A DNA stretch of 64,000 nucleotides from Phocoena phocoena (GCF_963924675.1 NC_089221.1:137930263-137994262); one strand, 5' to 3'. Counted from the stretch's first letter, positions 21,389-32,159 are shown. The notes: generated by a model not told the origin, from the letters alone. A program made the numbers and translations.

Positions 21389-22290
21389 AGAAGTTCCTTT
21401 AGCATTTGTTGTAGAGCTGATTTAGTGGTCCTGAATTCTCTTAGCTTTTGCTTGTCTGTAAAGGTGTTAATTTCTCCCTCAAATCTGAATGAGATCCTTG
21501 CTGGGTAGAGTCATCTTGGTTGCAGGTTTTCCCCTTTCATCACTTTACATGTGTCCTGCCACTCTCTCTGGCTTGCAGAGTTTCTGATGAAAGATCAGCT
21601 GTTAACCTTATGGGGATTCCCTTGTATGTTATTTGTTGCTTTTCCCTTGGTGCTTTTAATATTTTTTCTTTGTATTTAATTTTTGATAGTTTGCTTAGTA
21701 TTTGTCTTGGTGGGTTTCTCCTTGGATTTATCCTTTATGGGACTCTCTGTGCTTCCTGCACTTTGCTGACAATTTCCTTTCCCATATTAGGGAAGTTTTT
21801 AGCTATAATCTCTTCAAATATTTTCTCAGTCCCTTTCTTTTTCTCTTCTTCTTCTGGTACCCATATCATTTGAATGTTGGTGCCTTTAGTGTTGTCCCAG
21901 AGGTCCTCAATTCTTTTTATTCGTTTTTCTTTATTCTGCTCTGTGGTAGGTATTTCCACTCTTTTATCTTCCAGGTCATTTATCCGTTCTTCCGCCTCAA
22001 TTATTCTGTTATTGATTCCTTATTCAGAATTTTTAATTTCATTTAGTGTGTTGTTCATCATTGTTTGTTTGCTCTTTAGTTCTTCTAGGTCCTTGTTAAA
22101 TGTTTCTTGTATTTTCCCCATTTTATTTCCAAGATTTTGGATCATCTTTACTACCATTACTCTGAATTCTTTTTCAGGTAGCCTGCCTGTCTCCTCTTCA
22201 TTTGTTTGGTCTGATCGGTTTTTACTTTGCTCCTTCATCTGCTGCATATTTCTTCTCATTTTGCTTAACTTACTGTGTTTGTTGTCTCCT
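21389..22290 (-). pseudogene. L1-B ORF1, broken
   Basis: Pieces at 22259-22020 ('QMKEQSKNRSDQTNEEE', start of the coiled coil) and 21959-21735 ('VPEEEEKKKGTEKIFEEI', RNA-binding part) line up with L1-A ORF1. Where L1-A has the ORF1 start codon (9745), L1-B reads AGG (about 22288), so the normal start is lost. The ORF1 end 'LKELL' plus stop is seen at about 21390. Confidence 0.88.
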
Positions 22291-22900
22291 TTTCACAGGC
22301 TGCAGGCTCGTAGTTCCTGTTGTTTATGGTGTCTGCCCCCTGTGGGTGAGGTTGGTTCAGTGGGTTGTGTAGGCGTCCTCATGGATGGGGACTGGTGCCT
22401 GTGTTCTGTTGGATGAGAATGGATCTTTTCTTTCTGATGCGCGGGACCACATCCGGTGGTGTGTTTTGGGTTGTCTGTGAACTTAGTATGATTTTAGGCA
22501 GCCTCTGTGCTAATGGATGGGGTTTTGTTCCTGTCTTGCTAGTTGTTTGGCATGTGGTGTCCAGCACTGGAGCTTGCTGGTTGTTGAGTGTAGCTGGGTC
22601 TTAGCTTTGAGACAGAGATCTGGGAGACTCCTTGCTGATTGATGTTGCATGGGGCCGGGAGGTCTCTGGAGGACCAGTGTTCTGAATTCGGCTCTTCCAC
22701 CTCAGAGGCTCAGGACTGACACCCGGCTGGAACACCAAGACCCTGTCAGCCACACAGTCTTCTTAAGTCTGAGGTCTTCTGCCAGAATTCAGTAGGTGTT
22801 CTGTAGGAGTTGTTCCATATGTAGATGTATTTTTGATGTATTTGTGGGGAGGAAGGTGATCTCCATGTCTTACTCCTCTGCCATCTTGAAGGTCCCCCTC
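22291..22900 (-). promoter_or_regulatory. L1-B 5' UTR, internally shortened
   Basis: Two blocks match the L1-A 5' UTR: 22291-22757 (next to ORF1) and about 22766-22900 (the 5' end). The part corresponding to L1-A 10210-11715 is absent. At the ORF1-proximal side of the gap, L1-A in sense has a pyrimidine-rich 'ccttttcttttgag' directly before the shared 'ctgtgtggctg', which resembles a splice acceptor. The other side shows no clear GT donor in L1-A. Confidence 0.8.
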
Positions 22901-23069
22901 AAGATATTTTAGACATGCCCATCTTTTGGGGCTGCCAACGTAGGTGAAAATAAAGGTGGAGTCTGAGTATCTGAAATCGGGCAGGGCATGGTCTTGGCGG
23001 GGCCAGGGTTGCTCAAGGCGTGGGGGTTCCCAACGAAGCAGGCTTTGCCCTTGCTGCACGTTCTATTCA
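22901..23069 (-). other. GC-rich block of unknown origin fused to the 5' end of L1-B
   Basis: About 170 bases lie between the L1-B 5' end and the point where the host MIR resumes (23070). The block is GC-richer than its surroundings and matches neither L1-A nor any repeat I know. In L1 sense it is open in two frames; one reads 'KGKACFVGNPHALSNPG' and 'DTQTPPLFSPTLAAPKDGHV' before a stop. It may be a piece of a cellular transcript joined by template switching, a 5' transduction, or a 5' UTR extension of an L1 subfamily. Source gene not recognised. Confidence 0.6.
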
Positions 23070-23165
23070 CATTTTTAAAAAGAGAAGACTGAAGTTTAGA
23101 CAGATTGTGCTATTTACCTAAATTCATTTGACTGGAGAATGGTGAAGCTAGGAATGTAAGCCACG
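23070..23165 (-). mobile_element. MIR, right part (interrupted by L1-B)
   Basis: 'agagaagactgaagtttaga' then 'atttacctaaattcatttga' continue the MIR complement where 17141 left off. Its fit with the left part supports a single insertion covering 17155-23069. Confidence 0.6.
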
Positions 23166-23199
23166 TTTGTCCATAATCCATGCTGTTAGCTGCTTTATA

Positions 23200-23450
23200 T
23201 GTCCTTTCCTCTTTATCTGGAAGACTTGCCACAATTTCTCTGAATACCCACACTCAAGTCCTAATGCAAGGTCTGTCTTATTTCCCTGGGTCACAGGAAT
23301 TCTCTCTCCTCTGAAGTCCTCCAACACTGAATCGGTGCTAATGCATTAGGCATTACTCTGTTTTGTATCGTCTGTCTCTCAGTTATAAGCGCCCTGTCTC
23401 CTCTGCTGCACTGTAAGCTAGCTGGGATTCCAAGGGCACTTAAGAGATTA
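23200..23450 (+). mobile_element. L2 LINE fragment
   Basis: Pyrimidine-rich L2 3' sequence: 'tgtctctcagttataagcgc' and 'tgcactgtaagctagctggg' resemble the segment before the L2 terminus. Diverged. Confidence 0.5.
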
Positions 23451-23639
23451 TTAGCAAACAGTGTAAGCCAACCAAGAACATCCCTGTTTTTTATAGCCAG
23501 TGAACCTACTGACGGGTGCAATTTTCCAGCAAGCTACCCAGGGAGGGCCCAGAGATTTGAGAACATCCAGAAGGATGCATTCAGGAAGTTAGTGGGTCTC
23601 AGTGGTCCGGCAATAAAACCTCAGCTGGCTTATTATTTA

Positions 23640-23750
23640 TTCTTTCTTTCCACCACTGCTTAGTGAGGACGTGCACTATGTTGGACACCAGGACAGGCAT
23701 TGGAGATACAGTGGAAAATAAAACAGATGTTACAGGTGAGATTCCATAAA
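23640..23750 (-). mobile_element. L2 LINE 3' fragment
   Basis: Complement of the L2 end: 'tgttggacaccaggacaggc', 'attggagatacagtggaaaa', 'taaaacagatgttacaggtg'. Confidence 0.6.
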
Positions 23751-25719
23751 ACTGAAGCCTGAGGCTTGAGTTGGCACTCCATCATGGGGAAATAAGAAAT
23801 CATCTCCAAAGTCACGGAAACATGTGTTCACGAGACCCCGCTCTGAACATCTCCTGTCACATTTGCCTCTGTCTCAGTGTCAGATGTGCACTTCCTGGAG
23901 CACCTGGTAGACAGACGCTCATTAGATGAGGCTGGAGTGGTACACGGCACATTTGTTTAACAGAGGAGGCACGATGATAATTTAAATCCTTGGCAAATTT
24001 CATTGTCTTTATAAATCAAATTCCTTCCCTTGAGCCCCACCTCTATTTCCTCTCCCTCAAAAGGTTTCCAAGACTGCTTGGTTGCCAAACTCCTCTTCTA
24101 ACTGACTGTATTGGTTATGGAGATTGACAGAAGAGGTGACATGTGCATTACAGAAGGAAAAGCTCAGAGTACCTGGAATTGAGACCTGGGCCCACATTTC
24201 ACCATGGTGGCACATTCTACAAGACTCACACAAATGCTCTATTAAATTAAATGACTGCAGACTCCATCTGCACTAGTAATCTCCAGATAGGCTGAACTCT
24301 TTTCTAGCCAATAGCCTGCAGGTGTGCAAATAAGCACTCACAGTCCATACCAGATGTCAGGGCCTAATTAAAATATAGAATGAAAGTGCTCTTCCCTAGG
24401 TACTGAGCAGTCAGTACCTCAGAGCTTCTTGGGACAGGAAGTGGCAAAGGCAGAAAATTTAATTCCAGTTGTTGAAGCAAATAGCTGCAAGAAATTCACC
24501 TCCTGAGAGCCACTTAGCAAGGAGTAGAAAGTCAAAAAGCAGCACTGAAACCGTCTCATCCTCATGTTCAACAGCGTTTTCAGGTGGTTACCATAATATA
24601 ATTAGCATGGTTATTTTTAGACCAAGGAGAGAGACTCAGAGTTAAGGATCCCAACCTGACTTTCAGATCCTGGAGTCACAGTGCCCTGATTAGGAACGTG
24701 TTTCTACAGTTGACAATTTTGCCCTAGTGGGCAGCCATATAGTGTGGATTCTGAGAGGGTTTCTAAAGTCTTAAGAGAAAAGAAAGCTGAAGAGCTGTCA
24801 ATCACCTAAACAACATACAAAGAAAAGTGATGAGGTAACTCTATTTTAAAACCCATAGGAGCCCAAACATGGAGTTACAAGAAAGGTTTATAATCACTTA
24901 AGAATTTACCAAATCCTTTCCTCCCCTACTTTCCTAAAGTTCCCTGTCTCTCTCTTACTCTCTCTCTCTGGATGCCAATTTGCCAGTCACTCTTCCTCTG
25001 TATTTTTATCTTTCTTCTTACTCTCCCCGCTCCCCACCCCCTTCCCACTGCCTCCAGTTTTGGTTGTGATGCAAAAAAACAAACAAACAAAAAAATGTGG
25101 GCCTTAGAATTAGAAAGATCTGAGTATGAGTTCTAGCCCTTGCCTATTTTAATTTTGTTGTAACTAAATATGACTTTTTCTATTCCCTAGGCATATTTTA
25201 AACATCAGATAAATTCAATTTCAAGGCACTTTCTCAAAAAACAAAACAAAGTTGTTTAAAATCTGGGTAGCTCTCAATTTACTTCCTCAGGGACCTCAGT
25301 GGGCACTGTCTTTCACTGAGACAGGGCCTTTCACATCCTCACTGCTCAGCATGCATCTCAAGGGATGCACACGGCAATTTTGCTCAGTGCACTTTTAACA
25401 GTTATGCACTTATTTTAACATGAGCTTAGGGAAAAAGTGAAATAAGCACATCAAAACCATGACCTCAAGGATAAGAAATAAAGTTGATTTACAAGAATAT
25501 AGGGTATACAGGTAGGACAAATACATGGCATGCTTTTAGGGCAAAAAATATGAAGGAGGTGCTTGAATAAATGCAGTTTTAGAAGCAGAGTTATTACCAT
25601 AGGGTCCATATTTACATGCTTGCCATATATTGGATGGATGCCATAGGCTAGGTCCACACTTACGTTGTGACCATTTTCCATCCTTTATTATTATCCATGA
25701 TCTATCCTTTTTGTTACTA
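23751..25719. other. Mostly unique DNA
   Basis: About 2 kb without a confident repeat. Small low-complexity patches: CT-rich at 24946-24970 and an A-rich 'aaacaaacaaacaaaaaaat' at 25076-25096. A weak MIR-like stretch may lie at 25105-25150. The frame at 25451-25681 has no domain. Confidence 0.45.
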
Positions 25720-25835
25720 CTCTAGATCTAAAGTTATTGAGGCTCTGAGCAGTTAAAAAATTCACCCAAGCAGATAGTGCTGGGATCGAATCATGGCGCT
25801 GGCCTCAGTTCTGGAGCCACACACCTTCAGTTACA
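25720..25835 (-). mobile_element. MIR fragment
   Basis: Complement blocks 'gttattgaggctctgagcag', 'aaattcacccaagcagatag', 'gctgggatcgaatcatggcg'. Confidence 0.6.
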
Positions 25836-25879
25836 ACACAATGCCTTGGAAGCATGTGCAATGCCTGCACCTGGTCAGC

Positions 25880-26025
25880 TTGCAAGAAATGACAGCTATT
25901 CATCAGCATAATCGTTTATGTAAAACAGATCCTTAAACTCTCACATCAGCCCTGCGAGGTAAGTATTCATCTCTTTCTTTTACAGGTGATCAAACAGGCA
26001 TAAAAAGGTTAAGTGACAGCCAGTA
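25880..26025 (-). mobile_element. MIR fragment
   Basis: Complement blocks 'aactctcacatcagccctgc', 'gaggtaagtattcatctctt' and 'ttacaggtgatcaaacaggc'. The distal half is missing. Confidence 0.65.
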
Positions 26026-26272
26026 TTGAGGAATATTTGGGATTATTCGAGACAATCTAATAATACATTACCATTAGCATCTTTAACCCTCATTCCTGCT
26101 AAGTGCCGGCCAAGGGGCTTGGGTGTCCCACATATGGGGTGTGATTATAAAACAATGAGAATAATCTTTAAAGAATTATTTTTACAAGCGGCACGTTAAA
26201 AGGAAGTCACTCTCGTTATTTTATAGTCCCATCTTATTTTGATTTAAGCCAGAGTTGATGAGAAAATGTATC

Positions 26273-26890
26273 TGTGGTAGGAAGAATTATAAGATGGCCC
26301 CCAAGAGACCTGGTCCCAGGTCTACACATGCCTTCGCCCATCCAATCAAATACTATCCTAGGGACTGTGGAGAAAAGGCTCGGCAGTTATAATTCAGGTC
26401 CCAAAGCAGTTGACCTTAAGACAGATTATCCTGGGCGTCTAACTAATAAGATGAGCCCCTCAAAGGGACTGGGCTCCACCTGGCAAGAGAAATTCAAAGT
26501 GTGAGAGGGATTTGATGAGGAGAGATTTTTCACTGCTGGCTTTGAAGTTGGATAGAAGGGGGGCACAAGGCAAGGAATGTGTGTGACCACTAGGAGTTCT
26601 GACAGTTTACAAGGAAATGGGGAACCACAATGCTACAACTGCAAGGAACTGAATTTAGCCAACAATATGAATAAGTTTGGATGTAGATTCTTTCCCAGAG
26701 CCTCTGGAAAGGAACACAGCCCAACTGATGCCTTGAGTTCAGCCTTGGAAGACCCTGAGGAGAGAACCCAGCCAGGTGAATCCAGGTAAGTCACCCTTGC
26801 CTGGACTTCTGACCTAGAGAAACTGTGACATAATAAATGAGTACTGCTTTAAGCTAAGCTTCTGGGAATATGTTACATAGCAATTAAAAC
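26273..26890 (+). mobile_element. MaLR-type solo LTR (MLT1-like)
   Basis: Starts 'tgtggtaggaagaattataa' and contains 'agattatcctgggcgtct', 'ctacaactgcaaggaactga', 'gccaacaatatgaataag' and near the end 'aaactgtgacataataaatg', which supplies the LTR polyadenylation signal. These are features of ERVL-MaLR solo LTRs. No internal retroviral sequence is attached. It resembles 43742-44356, and its 3' end is eroded. Confidence 0.8.
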
Positions 26891-27044
26891 AAAACAAAAC
26901 AAATACTGTAACTAAAGCCTTAAATGGTAGCCGTATTCTATAAATATTATTATATATATAAATGCACACAACTGAATCATCCACTGTATTTTCTACTCTT
27001 AGATTTGGGTAAATTTTACAGCTTATAAAGACGAAATCCACGGT

Positions 27045-27225
27045 CTAATAGTAATTACAACAATATCTAACATTCATTGAACAATTATGACATGTTCATT
27101 GCACTAAGTGCTTCTTATGCATTAAATCATTTAATCTTTACAATCTTAGGAAGTAGGCACACTATGAATCCATATTTTACAACTGAGGAGATTGGAACTA
27201 AGAAAAATATCAAGGGCAACATAAA
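27045..27225 (-). mobile_element. MIR SINE
   Basis: Complement blocks 'tctaacattcattgaacaat', 'gcattaaatcatttaatctt', 'ggaagtaggcacactatgaa', 'acaactgaggagattggaac'. Confidence 0.78.
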
Positions 27226-27250
27226 TTCTATTCTTTAAAGGAAAAGTCAT

Positions 27251-27463
27251 CATTATTATTATTTATTTTTGCGGTTCACGGGCCTTTCACTGTTGTGGCC
27301 TCTTCCATTGCGGAGCACAGGCTCCGGACGCACAGGCTCAGCGGCCATGGCTCACGGGCCCAGCCGCTCCGCGGCACGTGGGATCTTCCCGGACCGGGGC
27401 TCGAACCCGTGTCCCCTGCATCGGCAGGCGGACTCTCAACCACTGCGCCACCAGGGAAGCCCA
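27251..27463 (-). mobile_element. CHR-type SINE, antisense, with target-site duplication
   Basis: The + strand reads the full CHR complement from 'gcggttcacgggcctttcac' to 'gcgccaccagggaagccc'. In sense this gives an A box ('tggcgcagtgg') and a B box with 'gggttcgagccc'. The tail is a decayed T/A-rich run at 27251-27270. A 10-base duplication 'gaaaagtcat' flanks it (27241-27250, 27464-27473). It is close to the copies at 32485 and 49237. Confidence 0.95.
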
Positions 27464-27525
27464 GAAAAGTCATTATTAAGTCATTATTATGGCATTAAAA
27501 GTCATTACTATGGCATTAAAAACAA
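27464..27525. repeat. Short degenerate tandem repeat
   Basis: Two and a half imperfect copies of a unit of about 22 bases, 'aagtcattattatggcatta', begin at the right target duplication of the CHR SINE and end near 27523. Confidence 0.65.
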
Positions 27526-27629
27526 ATTTTGCTTGCATTAGTAAAGGTAGGAATATTCCATCTTTCTTTTTTGTTTGCCTTTATGCTCATCTCAGACCTG
27601 TGATACCCACCCCCATGTTCACAATGATG

Positions 27630-28725
27630 ATCCTCATCCTTACAATGATGCTAAATAAATCCTCACCAAAATAATAGCAAATCTTACCTAACAATGTATA
27701 AGAGTAATAATACACCATGATGAAGTGGGGTTTATCGGAAGAATACATCTGGTTCAACATCAATATAATTCATTATATTAACAGAGTGAAGAAGAAAAAT
27801 GATATGATCATCTCGATAGATACAAAAAAAGAAGCATAATATCTATTCAAAAATAAACACTCTCAACAAACTAGGAATAGAAGGAAAATCTCTTAACCTT
27901 TAAAGGATGTCTAAAAAACATACAACTCATCATAGCTGATGAAAGACTGAATCCTTTTCCTTTAAGAGCAAGAACAAAGCAAGGATGTCTTCTCTCACCA
28001 CTGCTATTCAACGTCTTACTGCAAGTCTTGGGCACTGCATTAAGGTAAGGAAAAAAAATAAAAGGCATATAGATGAGGGATTGGGAATTATGAGATAAAA
28101 CTACACACCTGTCAGGAAGGCTAAAATTTACAGATCAGTCATACCGAATTTGGGTGAAGATATGGAGGAACCGGAACTCTCCAGGGAATGTGAGAATGTT
28201 AAAGTGATATCAGCCCTTTGGAAAACAGTTTGTCGGTTTCTTTAAAAAGTTAAACTCACACACCTATACTATGATCCAGACATTCCATTCCCAGTTATTT
28301 GTCTTTACCAAAAGGAAAGAAAAAATATATATGCTCTTACAAAGATTTATATACGAATGAGCAGCTATATTTGTAATAACCCAAAACTAGGCACAATGGT
28401 GAAGGGATAAACTATAAATGCATGTATACCCATACAATGGAAAATTCTCAGCAATAAAAAGAGAACTATTCATATATGTAACAAAATGGATAAAATTAAA
28501 ATGATCATACTGAGTGAAAGAAGTCAGACCAAGAAATAACAGAAGTACAACGGGTTGGGGAGGAGTGAGAAAAAACTTCTGGAGACTATGGGTATGTTTG
28601 TTATTTCGATTGTGGTACAGTTTCACTGGTCTATAAATATGTCAAAATTTATCAAATTGTGCATTTTAAATAAGTTCAGTTTATGGTATAGCAATTATAA
28701 CTTAATAAAGCTATCTTTAAAAAAT
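27630..28725 (+). mobile_element. Old L1 (L1M type), sense, internally deleted
   Basis: 27630-28075 is reverse transcriptase-coding sequence in sense ('accatgatgaagtggggttt', 'atgatcatctcgatagatac', 'caaagcaaggatgtcttctc'). From about 28085 the sequence jumps to the element's 3' region ('cttacaaagatttatatacg', 'caatggaaaattctcagc') and ends 'taacttaataaagctatctt' plus A-rich tail at 28725. The rest of ORF2 between these blocks is missing. Frames are destroyed. Confidence 0.83.
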
Positions 28726-29424
28726 ACAAACCATGAAGCAAGGATAAATAAGAATAAAGGACAATCAGGAGTTTTACACTCTTAAGACTGCTCACTAAGT
28801 TATCTCAATACTTGGCACATGGTCAGCTCTCTGGGAAAAGTAGGTCTTCTCAATATTATCCTCAGGCTATGTGGGCAATTCATGGTGCCCCCTACAGGTT
28901 TGCATGCCAGGTTCGCTTCTGATTGGCTCATTTCCTGCTGCACACAAGGTCTATCATCCAGGAAGCCACTGGCAGTGGTGTCTGTGGGGTGGAGCGCAGA
29001 TGCCTGGGCTGTGACTTTGTGTCCTAAAAAGCCAGCCCTCCCGGGGGAAGTCAGTGATGCTTTAACACTCAGATCCTCAAATATCCCTGGGTTTGTGGTT
29101 CTGACTGAAATACACAGTGAATCCTCAGGAAAAAAAATCAGTTGATGGCTCTAAACTGTTGCTAGCACATCAGCAACCAGGACCTCATGGACCACACTTG
29201 AGACAATCAACCATGAAAACCGTCTTGTTCTTAATTTTGTTGCACTGATTTGGCGAGAAGGTCATTAGACTAGAAATCAGAAAAACTGAGGGTGTTTGTT
29301 GTTGTTTTTGTTGTGGTTATTATTATTAGCTAATTAGTTCCATGGTTCTGTGACCTTCAGTTGTCTTAGCCTCTCTGTGGCTTAGGTCAATGGCTCCCCA
29401 AGATTGTCCTAAGGACTCATGCTC
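28726..29424. other. Unique DNA; one 108-codon open frame
   Basis: The frame at 28819-29145 (+) starts at a methionine but shows no recognisable domain. A T/G-rich patch lies near 29290-29330. Nothing else identified. Confidence 0.4.
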
Positions 29425-29500
29425 ATCTGACTGCTTAAGAATCACTTGAGGAGCTTTGAAAACTACAGACGCCTGGTTCCCTATCAGATTTTGAAAAATA
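29425..29500. mobile_element. Possible hAT-Charlie (MER-type) fragment
   Basis: 'taagaatcacttgaggagct' and 'ctacagacgcctggttcc' resemble the conserved arm of MER20/MER5-class elements. Too short to name or to orient safely. Confidence 0.4.
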
Positions 29501-29789
29501 GTCTTTGCTCATGCAAACACTGTATTTTTGTCCTAAACAGACTCTGTAATTACATATCAAAGGACCAGGGAGGTCTACGGAGTTAGAGTGTAAAAGCAGG
29601 CTGCGTGGGATAGAAATGTCTGTGGTCCAGCCATGTGCGTTTTTACGTATCTCAAAAACACCTCACTTGATGCTGATGGGAACCTCTGGGGGAGGTAATT
29701 TCTGGAGTCATTTCCAGCTCTATTAGAATGGTACTTCTACAGCTTCCGAGATGGCCCATTTATTCAGCTAAATACCATATGTGCCATTT

Positions 29790-29935
29790 GTTAGGTTACG
29801 TTAGCGCTTCTATCTTATAGCTGAGAAATTCTAGACTCAGAGCAGTTAATATTTTTCCAGTATCACATCACTAGAAAGCGGCACACCTCAGCCTCCAATC
29901 CCATTCTGACTCTTGCCCACCTTGCTACAGTGTAG
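29790..29935 (-). mobile_element. Diverged MIR fragment
   Basis: Weak complement match: 'ttatagctgagaaattctag', 'agcagttaatatttttccag', 'cagcctccaatcccattctg'. Confidence 0.45.
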
Positions 29936-31654
29936 TGGCAAGTTCTGCCTGGGAGGGTTTCAGGGTGCCAGAAACATCTGCCTCTGTTGGAGCAAGCAAT
30001 CACATGATGGGCAGTCAGACATGCTCATCCCATGCAGCCTGACCTCCCGGCTCCTTTGATGGCTAATTGCAGAACCCATTAACAATGGCATTAACAATTA
30101 GCAATGACGACAGCTACTTTACGAAAACCCAGTTTGATGGGTCTGAAGTCTCTCGGGCCATTTGCCGTTGTAAAGACTCCTGTTAGTCTGTGGATCATCA
30201 CAGATATCACTTTTTCTCTTGTTTATTCATATACAGACTCTCGATTCAGTGTTTTCCTCCACAGGTAGGAAGACGCAGCAGACTTTCTTAAGGGCTTTAA
30301 TTGAGAAGGATGTGTTCTTCCACTGTGGTTCATCAGAAGCTTCACCAGCATAACCCCAGGAGGTGGACATACAAACTAAACAACACCGGTCTTCATTTTG
30401 GCCCCATGGGAAGAGCAAATCGAGGTCCCAGCCACTTAAGGCCAGCTAATCAGGACTGAGGGCTTCCGGGGTTGCACTGGCTGTGAGCAGCAGCCCGTCT
30501 GCATCCCCACCTCTTCCCTGGAGGCACAGCTGAGGTCTTAGTGGCATCGGGAGCAGGGAGAGATCAGAGTTCCGGCTCCATTTCTTTCATCAAATTGCTG
30601 TGTGGCTTTATGCAGATATCATAACCTGTCTGGATATTCAGAGTTTGCATATGCATAAAACGAGTGAAAATACTGTGTCCCCCTCCTGGAGCCGCAAGGC
30701 TCAAGGCTTCTTGGCTTCCTTGGCACTACTGGGCCATTCTTTATGTTTTCCTGAGCTGAGTATCCACCTTGGGAGGCAGGAGGGGGCTTGATCTATGAAG
30801 GACTAATTGCTTTAGATTTCTTAATTCCAGGATGGGAACAAGAATACAAATCTAGTATGTTTTGGCTGGGTGTTCTCTTTTGTAAGTAACGCAGTCCTGA
30901 GCTCAGGCTCCAGGCTGGTTTGGCTGTGTCTGGTTTTCACTCCTTGTCAATAATCTTACAGTGCCTTAGAGGCGTGCGGACCCACCCTCACTGGCTGGTA
31001 ACTGTGAGCCGTGAATAAAGTGAGCAAATGGGGGGAAATCATGCTGGCGGCATCTTACTTATTACCGGCATCACTGGCTCCCTGGACCAACCAGGCGCGT
31101 GTGGAGACTCGGATGAATCTTCTGAATCAGGGAGGCAGAACTGAAGTTGGTTAGACTCCTCTGAACACAGCCCTCTCCACGATCTGCAGCAGCTCTGCGG
31201 AAATCAGCAGGCTGTGGCCGTGGTTATCATCCAGACTCCGGGGCTCTGCCCCTGCCCACGTCTCCTCAAGGCCACGCCTGTCTGCATCCGGCCAAGTCAA
31301 GCTCCATTCCCACGGGCTGAAGGGGGCCAGGATCTGTCACTGGCTGACCTAACGGAGATTTTCTCTTGATGCAGGGTCCTTGAAAATGCAACTAAATAGA
31401 GATTAGGAGAGCAGAGTCGGTTTAAGTCCCGCTGCCTGATTTTTATTAGACTGCACTTGATTTGTTTCATGGTTAAAAATAAAAACATCTAGTACTTTTG
31501 ATCCTCAGAGGGTAACTACAGGAGCTCAGGGCACAAAAAAGGGGACACCCCTTACATGTGATTAGATGCGGGCTGCAGCAGTAACATCGCTTTCAGCCCT
31601 AGCTCCAATCCCAGTCACAAGTCAGCTTGCCTCCTTGGAAGTGATATGATGAAC
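29936..31654. other. Mostly unique DNA
   Basis: No confident repeat in about 1.7 kb; a weak MIR-like patch may lie at 30565-30680. The stretch 31150-31320 is moderately GC-rich without obvious CpG clustering. No exon recognised. Confidence 0.45.
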
Positions 31655-31855
31655 TGTGCTAGGATGCTGCCTGGGTTTCCATCCCAGCTCCACCATTTTT
31701 GAGCTACATGACCTTGACAAGGTGTTCTGCCTTCTGCAAGCCTCAGATTGCTAATTTGTAAAATGCTGATAATAATTGTATCTACCTTCCAGGGCTACTG
31801 AAGAGATTAAATGAGCACCCAATAGCACCCAATAAATACGAGCTACTTCAGTTAC
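31655..31855 (+). mobile_element. MIR SINE
   Basis: Sense order: 'cctgggtttccatcccagct', 'gagctacatgaccttgacaa', 'cctcagattgctaatttgta', 'gataataattgtatctacct', 'agattaaatgagcacccaat'. Confidence 0.85.
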
Positions 31856-31927
31856 TGTCAAGAGTATCCTGGGGCACCTTTGCAAAGGCAGTGAGTGGGA
31901 GGTAGGTGAAGGAGCTCCACGGCATCC

Positions 31928-32038
31928 CATTAGACGGTCAGCTCCATGAGGACCAGCACCGTACCTTGCTCCCTTGTTGCTCTATCCCCAGTGCTTGTAA
32001 CATAGAAAGCACCCAATAAATATCTGAAGAATTAATGA
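31928..32038 (+). mobile_element. L2 LINE 3' end
   Basis: 'tcagctccatgaggaccagc' to 'agcacccaataaatatctga' is the conserved L2 terminus in sense. Confidence 0.78.
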
Positions 32039-32150
32039 GGCAGATGGACCTAAGTTTAAATCCCAGTTCTGCAACTTTCAGTCTTGGACAGGTTTTTTTA
32101 CCTTCTCTGCTTCTGGGTTTGCACATTTATGAAATGAGGAGAAACAATCT
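32039..32150 (+). mobile_element. MIR fragment (5' half)
   Basis: 'taagtttaaatcccagttct' and 'ttcagtcttggacaggtttt' are sense MIR blocks. The downstream half is missing. Confidence 0.6.
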
Positions 32151-32159
32151 TGCAGGGAC

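Larger units (their letters stand above)
17155..22900 (-). mobile_element. L1-B: near-complete LINE-1, antisense, inserted in a MIR
   Basis: In sense the element runs from a 5' end at about 22900 ('cttcaagatggcagaggagt' starts at 22890) through 5' UTR, ORF1, ORF2 and a 3' UTR ending 'actccaataaagatataaaa' with an A-rich tail (17154-17178). Length is about 5.7 kb. All ORFs carry stops and frameshifts, so it is dead. Apparent target duplications 'cattttaaaaaa' (17142-17153) and 'catttttaaaaa' (23070-23081) lie outside both the L1 and the extra block 22901-23069. About 1.5 kb of 5' UTR present in L1-A is missing. Confidence 0.93.

Noticed and set aside
17151..22911. 'aaaatatttta' (17151) and 'aagatatttta' (22901) as the target-site duplication of L1-B, which would exclude the GC-rich block
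   Set aside because: The host MIR does not resume at 22911 but at 23070, where a better placed duplication ('cattttaaaaa') is found. The AT-only match is easily due to chance, though it is not formally excluded.
26814..27041. Frame at 26814-27041 as a secreted peptide
   Set aside because: It overlaps the LTR 3' end and a TA-rich stretch; composition explains it.
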